Shown: positions 36,722 through 48,794, counted from the first letter of the stretch. The stretch: 57,648 nt of DNA from an alpha proteobacterium HIMB59 (GCA_004321805.1 SGZV01000007.1:1-57648), one strand, 5' to 3'. Translations and numbers: made by a program. Notes: generated from the letters alone by a model not told the origin.

Positions 36722-37612
36722 ATGCGCATTAATATTGAAATTGGTGATATTGAAGCATTTATTGAATTAACTGAAACTAACTCTTTTGCCAAAGCTGCAA
36801 CTAATTTAAATTTATCTCAACCAGCACTATCTAGAAGAATTCAAAAATTAGAACATGAACTAGGAACAAAGTTATTTGATCGAACGACAAGAAAAGTTCA
36901 GCTATCTTATTCAGGAAGAAATTTTTATGAGAGAGCTAGAAGCATAATTGAGGCAATTAAAACTGCCACGAAAACTCTTAATGAAAAGTATAGCTTTCCT
37001 TCAATTATAAAAATTGGTGCTGTAAATTCTGCTTTAAGCAACATTATTTATCCAGCACTAAAGATATTTAGAGAAATGGAGCCTCGATGCAAAGTTCAAA
37101 TCATTGAAAGATCATCAAACTATGTAGTTGACAGTGTTTTAGGTGGTGAATGTGATTTTGGAATTAATTTTACAGGCATTCAAGAGCCAGGTATTAGTTT
37201 TGAAAACTTATTTATTGAAGATTATGTTGTAGTTTTTCCTAAAGGTGATGTATTAGAGAGAAAAAGAAAAATTAAATTATCAGATATTAAAAATAGAGAT
37301 TTCATTTCAGTTTGGAAAGGTTCAGGTAGCAGAATTTATTTTGAAAACGCTCTTGCCTTACAAAAAGAAGATCTTGACTGGACTTATGAAGTAAGACATA
37401 TACCCTCAGCTTTAAATATGGTTGAACAGGGCTTAGGAATTACATTAGCCCCGAAACTAGCGGTTTCTAAAGACCATAAACTACTTTCTTATAGACCTTT
37501 AATTGATCCAACCGTTACGAGAACAATGGGTTTAATAAAAAGATCAGGCAAAGAATTAAGCTATGACTCTCAAAAGTTATATGACTTGCTAAAAGAAAAA
37601 TTTAAGCGCTAA
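36722..37612 (+). CDS. LysR-family transcriptional regulator
   Basis: A 296-residue LTTR. The N-terminal winged helix-turn-helix covers about 6-65 (FAKAATNLNLSQPALSRRIQKLE), followed by the linker helix and a periplasmic-binding-protein-like effector domain. It lies between glpK and acnA, both on the same strand, so it could control either the glycerol genes or aconitase. The effector and targets are unknown. Confidence 0.88.
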   Translation: MRINIEIGDIEAFIELTETNSFAKAATNLNLSQPALSRRIQKLEHELGTKLFDRTTRKVQLSYSGRNFYERARSIIEAIKTATKTLNEKYSFPSIIKIGAVNSALSNIIYPALKIFREMEPRCKVQIIERSSNYVVDSVLGGECDFGINFTGIQEPGISFENLFIEDYVVVFPKGDVLERKRKIKLSDIKNRDFISVWKGSGSRIYFENALALQKEDLDWTYEVRHIPSALNMVEQGLGITLAPKLAVSKDHKLLSYRPLIDPTVTRTMGLIKRSGKELSYDSQKLYDLLKEKFKR

Positions 37613-37665
37613 TTGATTAAAATTATGCATAAAAAAAACTATTAAATAAATGATAATAATCTTTC

Positions 37666-40299
37666 ATGAATTCACTCGATAGTTTCCATACATTAGACTC
37701 TCTTAATATGGGAGGTAAGGAGTATACTTTTTATAATATCTCTAAGCTTCATGAAAAATACCCAGCTATCGAAAAACTACCAAAATCGAAAAAAATTCTC
37801 ATAGAAAATTTATTGCGTCTTGAGGATGGCAAAGATGTTAATAAAGATTTAATTGAAAAAGTTCTTCAAAATCCTGAAAAAAAACATGAAATTTTCTTCC
37901 TTCCTGCTCGTGTTCTAATGCAAGACTTTACTGGTGTACCTGCCGTTGCTGATCTAGCTGCGATGAGAAATGCGGTAGCATTGAAAGGCAAAGATCCAGC
38001 AAATGTTAATCCCCTATCTCAAGTTGATCTCGTAATTGATCATTCTGTAATGGTGGATTATTTTGCTACACCACAAGCTTTTCAAAAAAATGTGGATATG
38101 GAGTTTGGAAGAAATAAAGAACGATATGAATTTCTAAAATGGGGACAACAAGCTTTTGAAAATTTTCGAGTAATTCCACCTGGAACGGGAATTTGTCATC
38201 AAGTTAACTTGGAATATTTAGCTAGAGTTGTTTGGAATAAGCCTATCAATGGAAAAGAATGTTTATATCCTGACACCCTTGTAGGAACTGATAGTCATAC
38301 AACTATGGTTAATGCTTTAGGTGTCCTGGGCTGGGGCGTTGGTGGAATTGAGGCTGAAGCAGCAATGCTCGGTCAATCAGTTTCAATGTTACTTCCAGAG
38401 GTTGTAGGCTTTAAAATTGACGGTAGTCTTCAAGAAGGTGTCACAGCTACTGACTTAGTTTTGACTGTTGTGGAAATGCTAAGAACAAAAGGAGTAGTTG
38501 GAAAATTTGTCGAATTCTATGGTGACGGTGTTAAAAATCTATCTTTAGCTGATCGAGCTACAATTGCTAACATGGCACCAGAGTATGGTGCTACTTGTGG
38601 ATTTTTTTCCACTGATGAGGAAACAATTAAGTATCTCAACCTGACAGCTAGAGATAAAGACTTGGTAAAAATTGTTGAAAAATATAACAAAATTCAAGGG
38701 CTTTGGATGGATAATCAAAGTGAGTACAATGATAATCTTGAATTAAATCTAATGTCAGTTCAGGCATCTTTAGCGGGCCCTAAGAGACCTCAAGATAGAA
38801 TTAATTTAAATGGAGTATCGGCAAATTTTCAAAAGCTATTACAAAGTTCTCCGAAAAAATCTGAAGTAAAAAATCATAATTACCAATTATCTGACGGCGA
38901 TGTAGTTATTGCAGCTATTACATCCTGTACTAACACATCTAACCCCAATGTTCTTGTGGCGGCAGGGCTAGTTGCAAAAAAAGCAGGTGAACTTGGAATG
39001 CAAGTGAAGCCATGGGTAAAAACATCTCTCGCTCCTGGCTCTAAAGTAGTAACAGATTATCTTAACAAATCAGACTTAACCAAGCATTTAGACTCAATGG
39101 GATTTCATCTTGTCGGCTATGGATGTACAACCTGTATTGGAAATTCAGGACCTTTGCATCCAGATATTGCAGATGCGATTAATGAAAATAACTTAACAGT
39201 TGCTTCCGTTCTTTCTGGTAATAGAAATTTTGAAGGTCGCGTTAATCCTCATGTTAAAGCTAATTACCTTGCCTCCCCGCCTCTGGTAGTAGCCTATGCT
39301 TTGGCAGGGACAGTCAATATCGACTTATCAAAAGATGCTTTGGGCGTCAGCAGTGAAGGGAAAGAAATATTTTTAAAAGATATTTGGCCATCAAATGAGG
39401 AAATTAATTCCATTGTTGGTCAGCATGTATCGGCTGAAATGTTTTCTCAACAATATAGTAATGCACTTCAAGGACCAAAGGAATGGCAAAATATTCAAAC
39501 TTCTGAAGGAGGCTTGTATCAATGGAAAGAAGAATCTACTTATGTTCAAAAACCCCCTTTCTTTGATACTATCTCTGAAGAAGAAAAAGAAATTCAAAAT
39601 ATCGATAATGCCAGACCTCTTCTCTTATTGGGAAATAGTGTAACTACTGATCATATTTCACCAGCTGGAGCCATTAAACAGGATAGTCCTGCTGGTAGCT
39701 ATTTTATGGAAAGACAGATTTTACAAAAAGACTTTAACTCATACGGTGCCAGAAGAGGAAACCATGAAGTGATGGTTCGAGGCACATTTGCCAATATCAG
39801 AATAAAAAATGAACTTCTTTCTGATGTAGAGGGCGGGTATTCCATACTGGAGCCTGAAAAAAAACAAATGAGCGTCTACGAGGTAGCCATGGAATATCAA
39901 AAAAGAGCTGAAAACACTGTTGTTTTTGCTGGTCAAGAATACGGCACGGGCTCCTCAAGAGACTGGGCTGCCAAAGGAACAAAATTGTTAGGAATAAAAG
40001 CTGTGATCGCAGAAAGCTTTGAAAGAATACATCGATCAAACTTAATTGGCATGGGCGTACTTCCAATTCAACTTGATAACACCAATATTCAAGAACTTGG
40101 GATTAAATCCTCTGACCTAGTTGATATCAAATTACATTCAGAAATTAAACCACTCGAAAAAATATCTGTAATCATAAAGCAGGGTGATGCCTCTAAAGAT
40201 TTACAGTGTACGTTGAGAATAGATACGATTAACGAATTACAATACTATAAGTCTGATGGTATTTTGAATTTCGTGCTAAATAATATTTTAAAAGATTAA
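37666..40299 (+). CDS. acnA: Aconitate hydratase (AcnA type)
   Basis: TCA-cycle isomerase interconverting citrate and isocitrate. The protein has 877 residues, the AcnA/IRP1-type length. Iron-sulfur ligands Cys421, Cys487 and Cys490 lie in [10 protein letters not shown] and [12 protein letters not shown], and the swivel domain has the [13 protein letters not shown] motif. Monocistronic; its stop overlaps the convergent sucB stop in TTAA. Confidence 0.97.
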   Translation: MNSLDSFHTLDSLNMGGKEYTFYNISKLHEKYPAIEKLPKSKKILIENLLRLEDGKDVNKDLIEKVLQNPEKKHEIFFLPARVLMQDFTGVPAVADLAAMRNAVALKGKDPANVNPLSQVDLVIDHSVMVDYFATPQAFQKNVDMEFGRNKERYEFLKWGQQAFENFRVIPPGTGICHQVNLEYLARVVWNKPINGKECLYPDTLVGTDSHTTMVNALGVLGWGVGGIEAEAAMLGQSVSMLLPEVVGFKIDGSLQEGVTATDLVLTVVEMLRTKGVVGKFVEFYGDGVKNLSLADRATIANMAPEYGATCGFFSTDEETIKYLNLTARDKDLVKIVEKYNKIQGLWMDNQSEYNDNLELNLMSVQASLAGPKRPQDRINLNGVSANFQKLLQSSPKKSEVKNHNYQLSDGDVVIAAITSCTNTSNPNVLVAAGLVAKKAGELGMQVKPWVKTSLAPGSKVVTDYLNKSDLTKHLDSMGFHLVGYGCTTCIGNSGPLHPDIADAINENNLTVASVLSGNRNFEGRVNPHVKANYLASPPLVVAYALAGTVNIDLSKDALGVSSEGKEIFLKDIWPSNEEINSIVGQHVSAEMFSQQYSNALQGPKEWQNIQTSEGGLYQWKEESTYVQKPPFFDTISEEEKEIQNIDNARPLLLLGNSVTTDHISPAGAIKQDSPAGSYFMERQILQKDFNSYGARRGNHEVMVRGTFANIRIKNELLSDVEGGYSILEPEKKQMSVYEVAMEYQKRAENTVVFAGQEYGTGSSRDWAAKGTKLLGIKAVIAESFERIHRSNLIGMGVLPIQLDNTNIQELGIKSSDLVDIKLHSEIKPLEKISVIIKQGDASKDLQCTLRIDTINELQYYKSDGILNFVLNNILKD

Positions 40300-41375
40300 T
40301 CGACCTTTGGGTCTTCTAAAATTTCTTTTAGTCTTACTAAGAAAGTGACAGCTTGCTTGCCATCAATTAGTCGATGATCATAACTAAGCGCAGTATACAT
40401 CATGGGTCGTATCACAACCTTATTTTTTACAGCAATGGGTCGCTCGATAATTGAATGCATTCCAAGGATTGCACTTTGAGGGGGATTAATAATTGGGGTG
40501 CTCATCATAGATCCGTAAACGCCTCCATTAGTAATAGAAAAGGTACCTCCTGATAAATCTTTCATCGCTAACTTATTAGAGTTTGCTTTAGTGGCTAAAT
40601 TAATAATTTCTTTTTCAATTTCAGCATTCGATAATTTTTCTGCATTGCGAATAATAGGAACCACTAGTCCTTTTTCGGAACCGATCGCAACACCGATATC
40701 AAAATAATTCTTATAGATTATTTTATCTTCAAAAATCTCTGAGTTTATTTCAGGTAGCTCCTTTAAAACCTGAACACAGGCTTTTACAAAAAAAGACATG
40801 ATGCCTAGTTTAACTCCATGTTTTTTTTGAAAGGCAGCTTGTTGTTTTTTTCGTAAAGTCATAATAGCAGTCATATCAACTTCGTTGAAGGTCGTTAAAA
40901 TAGCTGCTGTGTTTTGTGCATCTTTTAATCTTCGAGCAATTGTTTGACGCAACTTTGACATTGGAACTGATCTTTCACCTTCTTTATCAGACGTTTCATC
41001 AAAATTCGAAATAGCTTGTTCTGAATTTTTTGGTTGATTTTCAATACTTTTTTCAACTTTTGGCTCTTCAAATGCTTTCAAAGATGGGGCCGGCAACTCT
41101 TCTTGTTCCAGTTTTGATGGCGATGCATAAGTAGCCTCTCCGCCTTGAGAAAATTGTGCAATAACCTCGCCTACTTTTACTGAACTTCCTTCCGAAACTA
41201 AGATTTTAGAAATTGTACCTGCTGATTGAGCTGGAATTTCAATTGTAATTTTTTCAGTTTCAATCTCTGCTAGATTATCTCCAGCTTGAAATGAAGAACC
41301 CTCTTTGACTAACCACGTAGTCAAGCTGCCTTCAATTATAGACTCGCCTAATTCTGGTACAATAATATCTGTCAT
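40296..41375 (-). CDS. sucB: 2-oxoglutarate dehydrogenase E2 (dihydrolipoyl succinyltransferase), no visible E3-binding domain
   Basis: Core of the OGDH complex, 359 residues. The N-terminal lipoyl domain (1-77) carries the lipoylated Lys42 in IETEKITIE, and the catalytic domain (about 136-359) ends with YDHRLIDG (His334, Asp338). Residues 78-135 are an acidic, Lys/Glu/Pro-rich linker in which I see no peripheral subunit-binding domain (the usual SPAxRKLAxE...GTGxxGRxxxxD pattern), accounting for the length deficit against about 400. It is coupled to sucA (ATGA). Confidence 0.93.
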   Translation of the reverse strand: MTDIIVPELGESIIEGSLTTWLVKEGSSFQAGDNLAEIETEKITIEIPAQSAGTISKILVSEGSSVKVGEVIAQFSQGGEATYASPSKLEQEELPAPSLKAFEEPKVEKSIENQPKNSEQAISNFDETSDKEGERSVPMSKLRQTIARRLKDAQNTAAILTTFNEVDMTAIMTLRKKQQAAFQKKHGVKLGIMSFFVKACVQVLKELPEINSEIFEDKIIYKNYFDIGVAIGSEKGLVVPIIRNAEKLSNAEIEKEIINLATKANSNKLAMKDLSGGTFSITNGGVYGSMMSTPIINPPQSAILGMHSIIERPIAVKNKVVIRPMMYTALSYDHRLIDGKQAVTFLVRLKEILEDPKVD

Positions 41376-44224
41376 TCGTTTGATGGTAAGTTTTTAAATT
41401 TAATAAAGCTTACTCCTGTCCTTTCTTTTATCACACTTTTAAGAGGAGTATGAAGTGCTAATTTTTTAATAAGATTTTGATTAGCATTATGTCTTTTTGC
41501 AATTCCTGTTGCTGGAGCCGCTGCTCGTCTTCTGCCAACATAATAGAGGTTTTTTTCTAATTTATATTTTTTGAACAAATGCCTTATACGACTTTTAACA
41601 AATGACCAGGCACCCATGTTTTTAGGTTCTTCTTGGACCCACAATATATCAGAGTCTTTATGTTTGAGAATAACTTCTCCCAATGTGTCGAATGGAAATG
41701 GATAAATTTGCTCCAGGCGAACAATCTTTACATCTTTGATTTTATTTTCTTTTCGATAATCATCCAATTCATAGAAAATTTTTCCAGAACAAATAACTAC
41801 TCTTTTAGGATCTTTGATATCTTCATCAATAATTCGATGAAAAGCAGATTTCCCAGAAAAATCCCCTATCTTAGATACATTGTTAGGGTGGCGAAGAGTT
41901 GACTTTGGTGTGAATATAATTAATGGTTTTCTAAAATTTCTATGTATTTGCCTTCGAAGTGCGTGAAAGTAACTTGCAGGAGATGTACAATTTAATAGTT
42001 GAATATTGTCTTCAGCAGCCATTTGTAAAAAACGCTCTATCCTCGCACTTGAATGCTCAGGTCCCATTCCCTCGTGTCCGTGAGGAAGAAGCATCACTAA
42101 GCCACTCATTTGCATCCATTTTCTCTCACTTGCAGCTATAAATTGATCGATAATTATTTGAGCACCATTAGCAAAATCGCCAAATTGGGCCTCCCAAATC
42201 ACCAATGCATTTGGGTCAGCTAGTGAGTAGCCATATTCAAAACCAAGGACTCCCATCTCAGATAGGAAACTATCAATAATTTCATAATACTTTTGTTTTT
42301 TAGAGATATGATTTAGAGGAATGTATCTCTCTTCAGTTTTTTGATCATAAAATACAGAATGACGTTGACTAAAAGTACCGCGACCTGAGTCTTGTCCAGC
42401 TAACCTCACTTTAAAACCCTCTTTTAGAAGAGACCCAAAAGCCAGCGCTTCGGCTAAAGACCAGTCTATTTCTTTACCCGATTGAATTGCTTTAAGTCTA
42501 GAAGAATTGAATTTTTGTAATTTTGGGTGCAAATTAAAGTCTTTGGGTATTTGAGTAATTTTTTTTCCAATATCTTGAAGAGATTTTGCAGGCTCTGCAG
42601 TTCTACCCCGACGAAGCGTATCTTTAGGAGCTCGACTTAAACCACTCCACTGTCCACCCATCCATGATTTTGTTTTTAATTTATAATTTTTAGCTTTTTC
42701 AAATTTCTTTTCTAAGTCTGACCAAATAGTATCTTTTATAAAGTCAACCTGTTGGGTGCTAAGCACTTCATCTTCTATAAGTTTATTAGCATAAATAGTA
42801 GCAACTGATTTTTTCTTTTTAATGGTTTGATACATCAAAGGTTGAGTGAAGGAAGGTTCATCCCCCTCATTGTGTCCATGCTTACGATAACAAAACATAT
42901 CTACTAAGGTGTCTTTTTTAAAAGTATTTCGAAATTCTGTTGCTGCTCTGGAAGCAAGAACTACGGCTTCAGGGTCATCACCGTTAACATGAAAAATTGG
43001 TGATTGTACTATCTTTCCAATCTCTGATGAATAAGGAGCAGATCTGCTATATTGTGGTGCGGTTGTAAAACCAATTTGATTATTGATTATGAAGTGAATA
43101 AGACCGCCTATACGATATCCATTTAATTGGGACATTGTAAACGTTTCAGCAACAACGCCTTGTCCAGCTATAGCTGCATCTCCATGAATTAATAAACCAG
43201 AAACTTTAGAATTATCTTTATCTTCTACAAGGGCTTGTTTTGCGCGTATTTTACCGGCAACAACAGGATTAACTGCCTCTAGATGAGAAGGATTTGCAGC
43301 CATGCTTACATGAATCAAGTTTCCGTTAAAACTTCTATCTGAGCTTGCGCCCAAATGATATTTCACATCTCCTGAACCTTCATTGCTTAAAGCATTTTCG
43401 CCCCCATGTATAAATTCACTAAAAATTTGTATTTGCGGTTTTTTTACAACATTCGCTAAGATGTTTAGACGTCCCCTATGAGCACAAGCAAAAGAGAAGT
43501 CTTCAATTCCATTTTCTGAAGATCTTTTTAAAATTTGCTCAAGCGCTGGAATAGTGGATTCTGCACCATCAAGACCAAATCTTTTTGTTCCCCGGTATTT
43601 AGTATCTAAAAATTTTTCAAAATATTCAGCTGATATTAGTCTCTCTAATATAGTTCTTTTTCCTCTGGGGGTTAGTTGCATATCTTTTCTATCTTCTATT
43701 CTATCTTTAAGCCAAAGATACTCCTCAGCGCTTTGAATATGTTTGTATTCAATTGATAGGGTGCCAGAATAAATTTTTTGTAATTTCTCAAACACTTGAC
43801 GAACAGATGCATCCTCAAAGCCCAAATATCCCGAAAGAAAAATTTTTCGATCTAAATCTTTTTTTTGAAAGCCATAATACTCGGGATCTAAACCTTGAGG
43901 TTTCGATTTTACTGCTAGGCCTAAAGGATCAAGGTCAGCAATTAAGTGACCAATTTCTCGATAAGCTCTAATCATCATCACTAATCTCAGTGAGTCAGAG
44001 ATGGCTTGACTCAAGGAAGTTTGTGAAAAATCTGGACTTCGAGTTTTTTTAGACCAATCCAGTTTCTCGTAATCTGCAAGAATAGCTAATTCTTCAGGGG
44101 CTAATTCCTTGAAAAAATTATGCCAACTTTGATCAACCAATGATGGGTTTTTGACAAAGTCTTTATATATAGAAATAATTTGGGAGGCGTTATTTGCAGT
44201 CAGAAAAGAATTATAAGATCTCAT
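41372..44224 (-). CDS. sucA: 2-oxoglutarate dehydrogenase E1 component
   Basis: Thiamine-diphosphate-dependent E1o, 950 residues. The N-terminus [20 protein letters not shown] is the usual E1o helix, the TPP fold shows the [15 protein letters not shown] motif and NNQIGFTT, and the second half has [19 protein letters not shown]. It lies between mdh and sucB. The common alphaproteobacterial order has sucC-sucD between mdh and sucA; they are absent here. Confidence 0.97.
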   Translation of the reverse strand: MRSYNSFLTANNASQIISIYKDFVKNPSLVDQSWHNFFKELAPEELAILADYEKLDWSKKTRSPDFSQTSLSQAISDSLRLVMMIRAYREIGHLIADLDPLGLAVKSKPQGLDPEYYGFQKKDLDRKIFLSGYLGFEDASVRQVFEKLQKIYSGTLSIEYKHIQSAEEYLWLKDRIEDRKDMQLTPRGKRTILERLISAEYFEKFLDTKYRGTKRFGLDGAESTIPALEQILKRSSENGIEDFSFACAHRGRLNILANVVKKPQIQIFSEFIHGGENALSNEGSGDVKYHLGASSDRSFNGNLIHVSMAANPSHLEAVNPVVAGKIRAKQALVEDKDNSKVSGLLIHGDAAIAGQGVVAETFTMSQLNGYRIGGLIHFIINNQIGFTTAPQYSRSAPYSSEIGKIVQSPIFHVNGDDPEAVVLASRAATEFRNTFKKDTLVDMFCYRKHGHNEGDEPSFTQPLMYQTIKKKKSVATIYANKLIEDEVLSTQQVDFIKDTIWSDLEKKFEKAKNYKLKTKSWMGGQWSGLSRAPKDTLRRGRTAEPAKSLQDIGKKITQIPKDFNLHPKLQKFNSSRLKAIQSGKEIDWSLAEALAFGSLLKEGFKVRLAGQDSGRGTFSQRHSVFYDQKTEERYIPLNHISKKQKYYEIIDSFLSEMGVLGFEYGYSLADPNALVIWEAQFGDFANGAQIIIDQFIAASERKWMQMSGLVMLLPHGHEGMGPEHSSARIERFLQMAAEDNIQLLNCTSPASYFHALRRQIHRNFRKPLIIFTPKSTLRHPNNVSKIGDFSGKSAFHRIIDEDIKDPKRVVICSGKIFYELDDYRKENKIKDVKIVRLEQIYPFPFDTLGEVILKHKDSDILWVQEEPKNMGAWSFVKSRIRHLFKKYKLEKNLYYVGRRRAAAPATGIAKRHNANQNLIKKLALHTPLKSVIKERTGVSFIKFKNLPSNE

Positions 44225-44277
44225 TAACCTTATTAGTTTATACTCCTATCTCCCACTAAAGTCATTGTCTTTTGAAG

Positions 44278-45225
44278 CTATTTCAGTATTTTCTCAACCG
44301 CACTTACAAGCCCTTGAACTGATTTAACAGATTTCTTCAACATTGTTTTTTCACTGGCTGAAAGTCTAACCTCAATAATTTTTTCAATACCTTTGCTTCC
44401 AATAATTGTTGGAACGCCCATATACATACTTTTAAGTCCATATTGGCCATTTAAATATGCAGCACAGGGAAGTAATTTTTTTTGGTTAAATAAATAAGCT
44501 TCAGCCATTTGAATAGCTGAACTAGCAGGCGCATAAAAAGCCGATCCCCTTTTTAGTAATTTTACAATCTCCCCGCCGCCCATTCGAGTTCGATCAACAA
44601 TTTTTTGAATTTTAGATACAGGTATTTTTTTTATTTTCAGATAGTCCATTAAAGGAATACCACCAATAGTCGTATAGTTAACCAAAGGAACCATATCATC
44701 TCCATGGCCGCCCAATACAAAAGTCTCAACATCGTTAATCGAAACATCTAAGGCCTCTGATAAAAAGAATTTCATTCGAGACGAGTCTAAGACACCCGCC
44801 ATTCCAACACACATATTTTTTGGAAGTTTTGAGTATTTTTGTAGAACATACACCATAGCATCAAGAGGATTTGTAATACAGATAACAAATGCCTTGGGTG
44901 AATGCCTTTTGATATCAAGAGCAATCTTTTTGATAATTTTTCCATTAGTTTCTAACAAATCATCTCTGCTCATTCCTGGTTGTCTAGGAAGACCAGCAGT
45001 AATAATAATGACATCAGAATTTTTCATCTGAGAGAAGTCGTTTGTACCGTTAATTTTTCCAGTAAAACCCTCTACCGCAGATGATTGACTGAGATCTAAG
45101 GCCTTTCCTTGGGGCATTCCCTCAACAACATCAATTAAAGTAACGTCCCCTAAATTTTTTATTGCAGCTAAATGAGCTAATGTCCCACCGATATTACCGG
45201 CACCAATTAAAGATATTTTAGTCAC
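44278..45225 (-). CDS. mdh: Malate dehydrogenase (LDH-like type)
   Basis: NAD-dependent oxidation of malate to oxaloacetate. The protein has 315 residues. The Rossmann motif [12 protein letters not shown], specificity loop [14 protein letters not shown] (three arginines binding dicarboxylate) and catalytic His in [13 protein letters not shown] are intact. It begins with GTG at 45225, overlapping the sdhB stop (TAGTG), so it is coupled to succinate dehydrogenase. Confidence 0.97.
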   Translation of the reverse strand: MTKISLIGAGNIGGTLAHLAAIKNLGDVTLIDVVEGMPQGKALDLSQSSAVEGFTGKINGTNDFSQMKNSDVIIITAGLPRQPGMSRDDLLETNGKIIKKIALDIKRHSPKAFVICITNPLDAMVYVLQKYSKLPKNMCVGMAGVLDSSRMKFFLSEALDVSINDVETFVLGGHGDDMVPLVNYTTIGGIPLMDYLKIKKIPVSKIQKIVDRTRMGGGEIVKLLKRGSAFYAPASSAIQMAEAYLFNQKKLLPCAAYLNGQYGLKSMYMGVPTIIGSKGIEKIIEVRLSASEKTMLKKSVKSVQGLVSAVEKILK

Positions 45226-46022
45226 TATTTATTCCTCGCTATTTCTAATTTGATTTCTGATATCGCTTTTGCAGGATTTAACCCTTTAGGACAAGAACGA
45301 GTACAATTCATAATAGAGTGACAACGATAAAGTTTAAATTTATCGTCTAATTCTTTTAATCTTTCTTTCTTTTCCTCATCACGACTCTCTTGTATCCATC
45401 TATTCGCTTGCAATAATGCAGCAGGACCAAGGTATTTATCTTCGTTCCACCAATAACTAGGGCATGAGGTGGTGCATGAAAAACACATAATACACTCCCA
45501 CTTGCCATCTAACTTATCTCGATCTTCAATACTTTGAATATTTTCTCTTTCTTCGTTTTTCGAATTTTTCATCAACCATGGTTTTATTGATTTAAATTGT
45601 TCAAAAGCTTTTTTCAAATCAACAACAAGGTCTTTTATCACTTTCATGTGAGGGAGCGGATAAATATTTATTTCTTTAGAACATTCATCAATATGTTTTT
45701 GACATGCTAATGTATTAACACCGTCTATATTCATTGCACATGAACCGCAAACACCCTCTCTGCATGATTTACGATATGTTAAACTGGTATCAACTTCTGA
45801 TTTAATTTTATTGAGTATGTCTAATACCATAGTGCCTGCACTTGAGACATCTATTTCAAATCGATCAATTTGGGGTTGCTCTCCCTCAACACCAGACCAA
45901 CGATAAACATTAATGAATCTAATATCAGCATTATTTTGTCCTTGCTCATCAATTAATTCTACATTGGAATATGTTTTACCTTTAACAGGCACAGAGTTCT
46001 TAGGAAGAGTAAGTTGTACCAT
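45225..46022 (-). CDS. sdhB: Succinate dehydrogenase iron-sulfur subunit
   Basis: Electron transfer subunit of complex II, 265 residues. The [2Fe-2S] site is in [22 protein letters not shown], the [4Fe-4S] site in [16 protein letters not shown] and the [3Fe-4S] site in [17 protein letters not shown]. It overlaps sdhA (TAATG) and mdh (TAGTG). Confidence 0.98.
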   Translation of the reverse strand: MVQLTLPKNSVPVKGKTYSNVELIDEQGQNNADIRFINVYRWSGVEGEQPQIDRFEIDVSSAGTMVLDILNKIKSEVDTSLTYRKSCREGVCGSCAMNIDGVNTLACQKHIDECSKEINIYPLPHMKVIKDLVVDLKKAFEQFKSIKPWLMKNSKNEERENIQSIEDRDKLDGKWECIMCFSCTTSCPSYWWNEDKYLGPAALLQANRWIQESRDEEKKERLKELDDKFKLYRCHSIMNCTRSCPKGLNPAKAISEIKLEIARNK

Positions 46023-47803
46023 TAATAAATTCTTACTTGGGGCTGTATGACAGATATTTGATTACTGAGGGTAGTCATTCTGACGGGTCGATGTGAAATT
46101 TCAAATGTATCATTTTGTTTCCAAGCTAAAGTGTGTTTTAACCAGTTTTCATCATCTCTTTCAGGATAGTCCTCCCTAGCATGAGCACCACGACTTTCTG
46201 TTCTTTGTTCTGCAGAGATGCCTACGCTTCCAGCTACCTCCATTAAATTATGAAGCTCTAAAGCCTCAATAAGATCTGTATTAAAAACATCTGATTTATC
46301 AACAATTTTTACGTGTTTTAAATCTTGGTACAGATCGCTTAACTCTTGATTACCTAAAGATAGGGCCTCACTTTCACGATAAACACCAAATCTTTTTTGA
46401 ACGGTTTTTTGCATTTTTTCTCTTAATTCTCCAACTGATATGTCCCCTGTATTATTTTTGACGGAGTGAAGTCGATTAATAATTTCTTGAGTAGAATGAT
46501 CTGAAGGCATTTTGTTTGACTCAGACTTGTCAATAACTTGACCTGCTTGGATGGCAGCCCCTCTTCCAAATACAACAAGCTCTGCTAAAGCATTTGTTCC
46601 AAGGCGATTAGCTCCATGAACAGAAGCACATGCCGCCTCACCGATGGCCATTAAGCCTGGACAAACTTCTTCCGAATTTTCAGAGTTAGGTTTAAGCACC
46701 TCTGCTTTAAAATTAGTAGGGATACCTCCCATACAATAATGTACGGTGGGAATAACTGGAATGGGTTCTTTTGAAATATCTCTTCCACAAAAGGCCTTAA
46801 CTGATTCAGAAATACCTGGGAGCCTTTTTGCCAACATATCAGGATCAAGGTGCTCTAAGTGTAAGTTGATATAATCTTTATTGGGCCCGCAGCCCCTACC
46901 TGCGCTGATTTCTTTACTAATAAAACGTGAAATCACATCTCTAGCAGCAAGGTCTTTTGCATTAGGCGCATACTCTAACATAAAACGAGTTCCTTCATTA
47001 TTTTTTAAAACGCCACCCTCTCCTCTAGCCGCTTCAGAAATTAAAACACCAACTCCATAGATGCCAGTTGGATGAAATTGAATAAACTCCATGTCGGAAA
47101 GTGGCAAACCTGCACGCAAAGCAATTCCTGCACCATCACCAGTACATATATGCGCACTTGTTGATGATTGAAAAATTCTTCCATAGCCCCCAGTTGCCAA
47201 GATAGTCATTTTTGCAATAAACCTATGCATAGTTCCATCTTCAATAGAGAGTGCTAACAAACCACAAATTTCATCATTATTATCTTTTAATAAATCAATG
47301 GCATAATATTCATTAAAGAATTGAACATCATTTTTTAAACTTTGCTGGTAAAGCGTGTGCAGTAACGCATGACCTGTTCTATCCGCTGCAGCACAAGCTC
47401 GGTTAGCAAGTTCGCCTTTACCATTATTTGTCATATGACCACCAAAAGGTCTTTGATAAATCTTACCATTATCTGTTCTTGAGAAAGGCATCCCATAATG
47501 TTCCAATTCAACAATAGAATCAACGGCATTAGAGCATAAATATTCGATACTATCCTGATCCCCTAACCAATCTGATCCTTTCACAGTATCAAACATATGC
47601 CATTGCCAACTGTCTTCTCCCATATTACCGAGAGCAGCTCCAATGCCACCCTGAGCAGCAACAGTGTGACTGCGCGTAGGATAAACTTTACTTACACATG
47701 CTGTTTTTAAGCCTTGTTCTGAACAGCCCAAGGCCGCTCGTAGCCCTGCGCCTCCTGCTCCAAGGACAACAACATCTAAAATATGGTCTGTATAATTGCT
47801 CAT
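46022..47803 (-). CDS. sdhA: Succinate dehydrogenase flavoprotein subunit
   Basis: Catalytic FAD subunit of complex II, 593 residues. The FAD motif [12 protein letters not shown] is near residue 15, the covalent flavin His lies in [13 protein letters not shown], the active-site HPTGIYGVG and the Arg of [12 protein letters not shown] are present. It abuts sdhD and overlaps sdhB. Confidence 0.98.
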   Translation of the reverse strand: MSNYTDHILDVVVLGAGGAGLRAALGCSEQGLKTACVSKVYPTRSHTVAAQGGIGAALGNMGEDSWQWHMFDTVKGSDWLGDQDSIEYLCSNAVDSIVELEHYGMPFSRTDNGKIYQRPFGGHMTNNGKGELANRACAAADRTGHALLHTLYQQSLKNDVQFFNEYYAIDLLKDNNDEICGLLALSIEDGTMHRFIAKMTILATGGYGRIFQSSTSAHICTGDGAGIALRAGLPLSDMEFIQFHPTGIYGVGVLISEAARGEGGVLKNNEGTRFMLEYAPNAKDLAARDVISRFISKEISAGRGCGPNKDYINLHLEHLDPDMLAKRLPGISESVKAFCGRDISKEPIPVIPTVHYCMGGIPTNFKAEVLKPNSENSEEVCPGLMAIGEAACASVHGANRLGTNALAELVVFGRGAAIQAGQVIDKSESNKMPSDHSTQEIINRLHSVKNNTGDISVGELREKMQKTVQKRFGVYRESEALSLGNQELSDLYQDLKHVKIVDKSDVFNTDLIEALELHNLMEVAGSVGISAEQRTESRGAHAREDYPERDDENWLKHTLAWKQNDTFEISHRPVRMTTLSNQISVIQPQVRIY

Positions 47804-48133
47804 TTAAATAAATATAATTGGTAAAATTAATATTATTACCAATAGTAATAACACATCAGTTACTCTGCTATACACTTTAACTTGATTATCTTTAAAATAA
47901 TCCTCATAAATTGTCACAAGCCCTAATCTTGCATGAAATACTGCAGCACTAAAAAAAATTATCATTAGTAATTTTACAAAAATATTATCTAAAGAATTAA
48001 GAAAATTTTGATTTGATGCATTAAGGTTGTTTAGAAAGAAAACAACAAACCAATAAGTTGTTGGAACCAAAATTAATGCAGTTAATCTCTGCCAATACCA
48101 CTTAACTGAGCCTCTCATGTAAAAATATACCAA
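47804..48133 (-). CDS. sdhD: Succinate dehydrogenase membrane anchor subunit
   Basis: A 109-residue membrane anchor with three helices. Family hallmarks are the N-terminal SVKWYWQRLTALILVP (Arg/Ser region at the quinone site) and the haem-ligand His in AAVFHARLGLVTIYEDY. It sits after sdhC (19-base overlap) and before sdhA. Confidence 0.93.
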   Translation of the reverse strand: MVYFYMRGSVKWYWQRLTALILVPTTYWFVVFFLNNLNASNQNFLNSLDNIFVKLLMIIFFSAAVFHARLGLVTIYEDYFKDNQVKVYSRVTDVLLLLVIILILPIIFI

Positions 48134-48489
48134 GTGAAAAAAGCTGTCATAACTATGTTAATGGAAAGAATTAAATATGAAATCAAATAGACCTGATTTA
48201 ACTCCATACCTCGAGCGAATGTCCAAAAAAAATATTTTAAACCATTTAATAAATGATGATTTAGAGCAAAAAACCATATAACAAAAACTATTTTAATAAG
48301 AGGGAAATTAAAAATTAGACTTAAAACCTCAAATAATGTTGGAGCATAGAAGCTTGACCCTATCCATAAAGCCAAAAAAGGGAGAGAAATAGCAAATGCT
48401 ATGCCTGATATACGATGAGTAATGGAAAATATCATTGTCAATACAGGCTTATGTATCTGCAAATGAGGTGATAAAGGCGAAGTTGTCAT
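48115..48489 (-). CDS. sdhC: Succinate dehydrogenase cytochrome b556 subunit
   Basis: A 124-residue membrane subunit with three helices. The SPHLQIHKPVLTMIFSITHRISGIA signature (read in overlapping pieces) is typical, with the haem His in NHHLLNGLKYFFWT. It is the first gene of the sdhCDAB-mdh-sucAB transcription unit. Confidence 0.95.
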   Translation of the reverse strand: MTTSPLSPHLQIHKPVLTMIFSITHRISGIAFAISLPFLALWIGSSFYAPTLFEVLSLIFNFPLIKIVFVIWFFALNHHLLNGLKYFFWTFARGMELNQVYLISYLILSINIVMTAFFTWYIFT

Positions 48490-48681
48490 TTTGGGACAAA
48501 TATAAAGGAAACAACTTAATAGTAAAAACCTATTATTTCATTAATTAATGCGATTTCCTTATAAGTTGGTCTGTGGAAAATATGTGGGTTAAATCTTCCA
48601 AAATTCAAAAATATGAATCACATAAATTAAATTTATGTCCTAATATTCAATCTGGTCAATTAATGAAACTTAGTGTTTCTT

Positions 48682-48740
48682 GGGCGCCGAATCTCACCCC
48701 GCATGAGAAAAAGCTTTATTTTTCAATAAGGTTGGCGCCC
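48682..48740 (+). ncRNA. Unassigned three-way-junction RNA in the TRAP leader
   Basis: The only stretch over 300 bases without a gene is 48490-48794. Inside it the plus strand has a GC-rich outer helix (GGGCGCC at 48682-48688 with GGCGCCC at 48734-48740, 7 bp) enclosing two hairpins: TCTCA/TGAGA (48692-48696 with 48704-48708, loop CCCCGCA) and CTTTATT/AATAAGG (48714-48720 with 48725-48731). This lies about 55 bases before dctQ. In an AT-rich genome such a GC-rich helix stands out. It is not TPP, FMN, SAM-II or glycine class by any motif I can see. A 70-codon frame crosses it but has no protein-like features. Confidence 0.45.
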
Positions 48741-48794
48741 CGACCTATCTTTTCCTTGTTTAATTCCACCAATCACAATATATAATCCGTCGCT

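Noticed and set aside
39391-40066. Open frames on both strands inside the 3' half of acnA
   Set aside because: Fully contained in acnA, rich in Phe/Leu from antisense of A/T-rich codons, no start signals.
48573-48785. 70-codon frame starting with GTG between sdhC and dctQ
   Set aside because: No family-like features or convincing ribosome-binding site, and it runs through the paired region at 48682-48740, which looks like an RNA structure rather than coding sequence.
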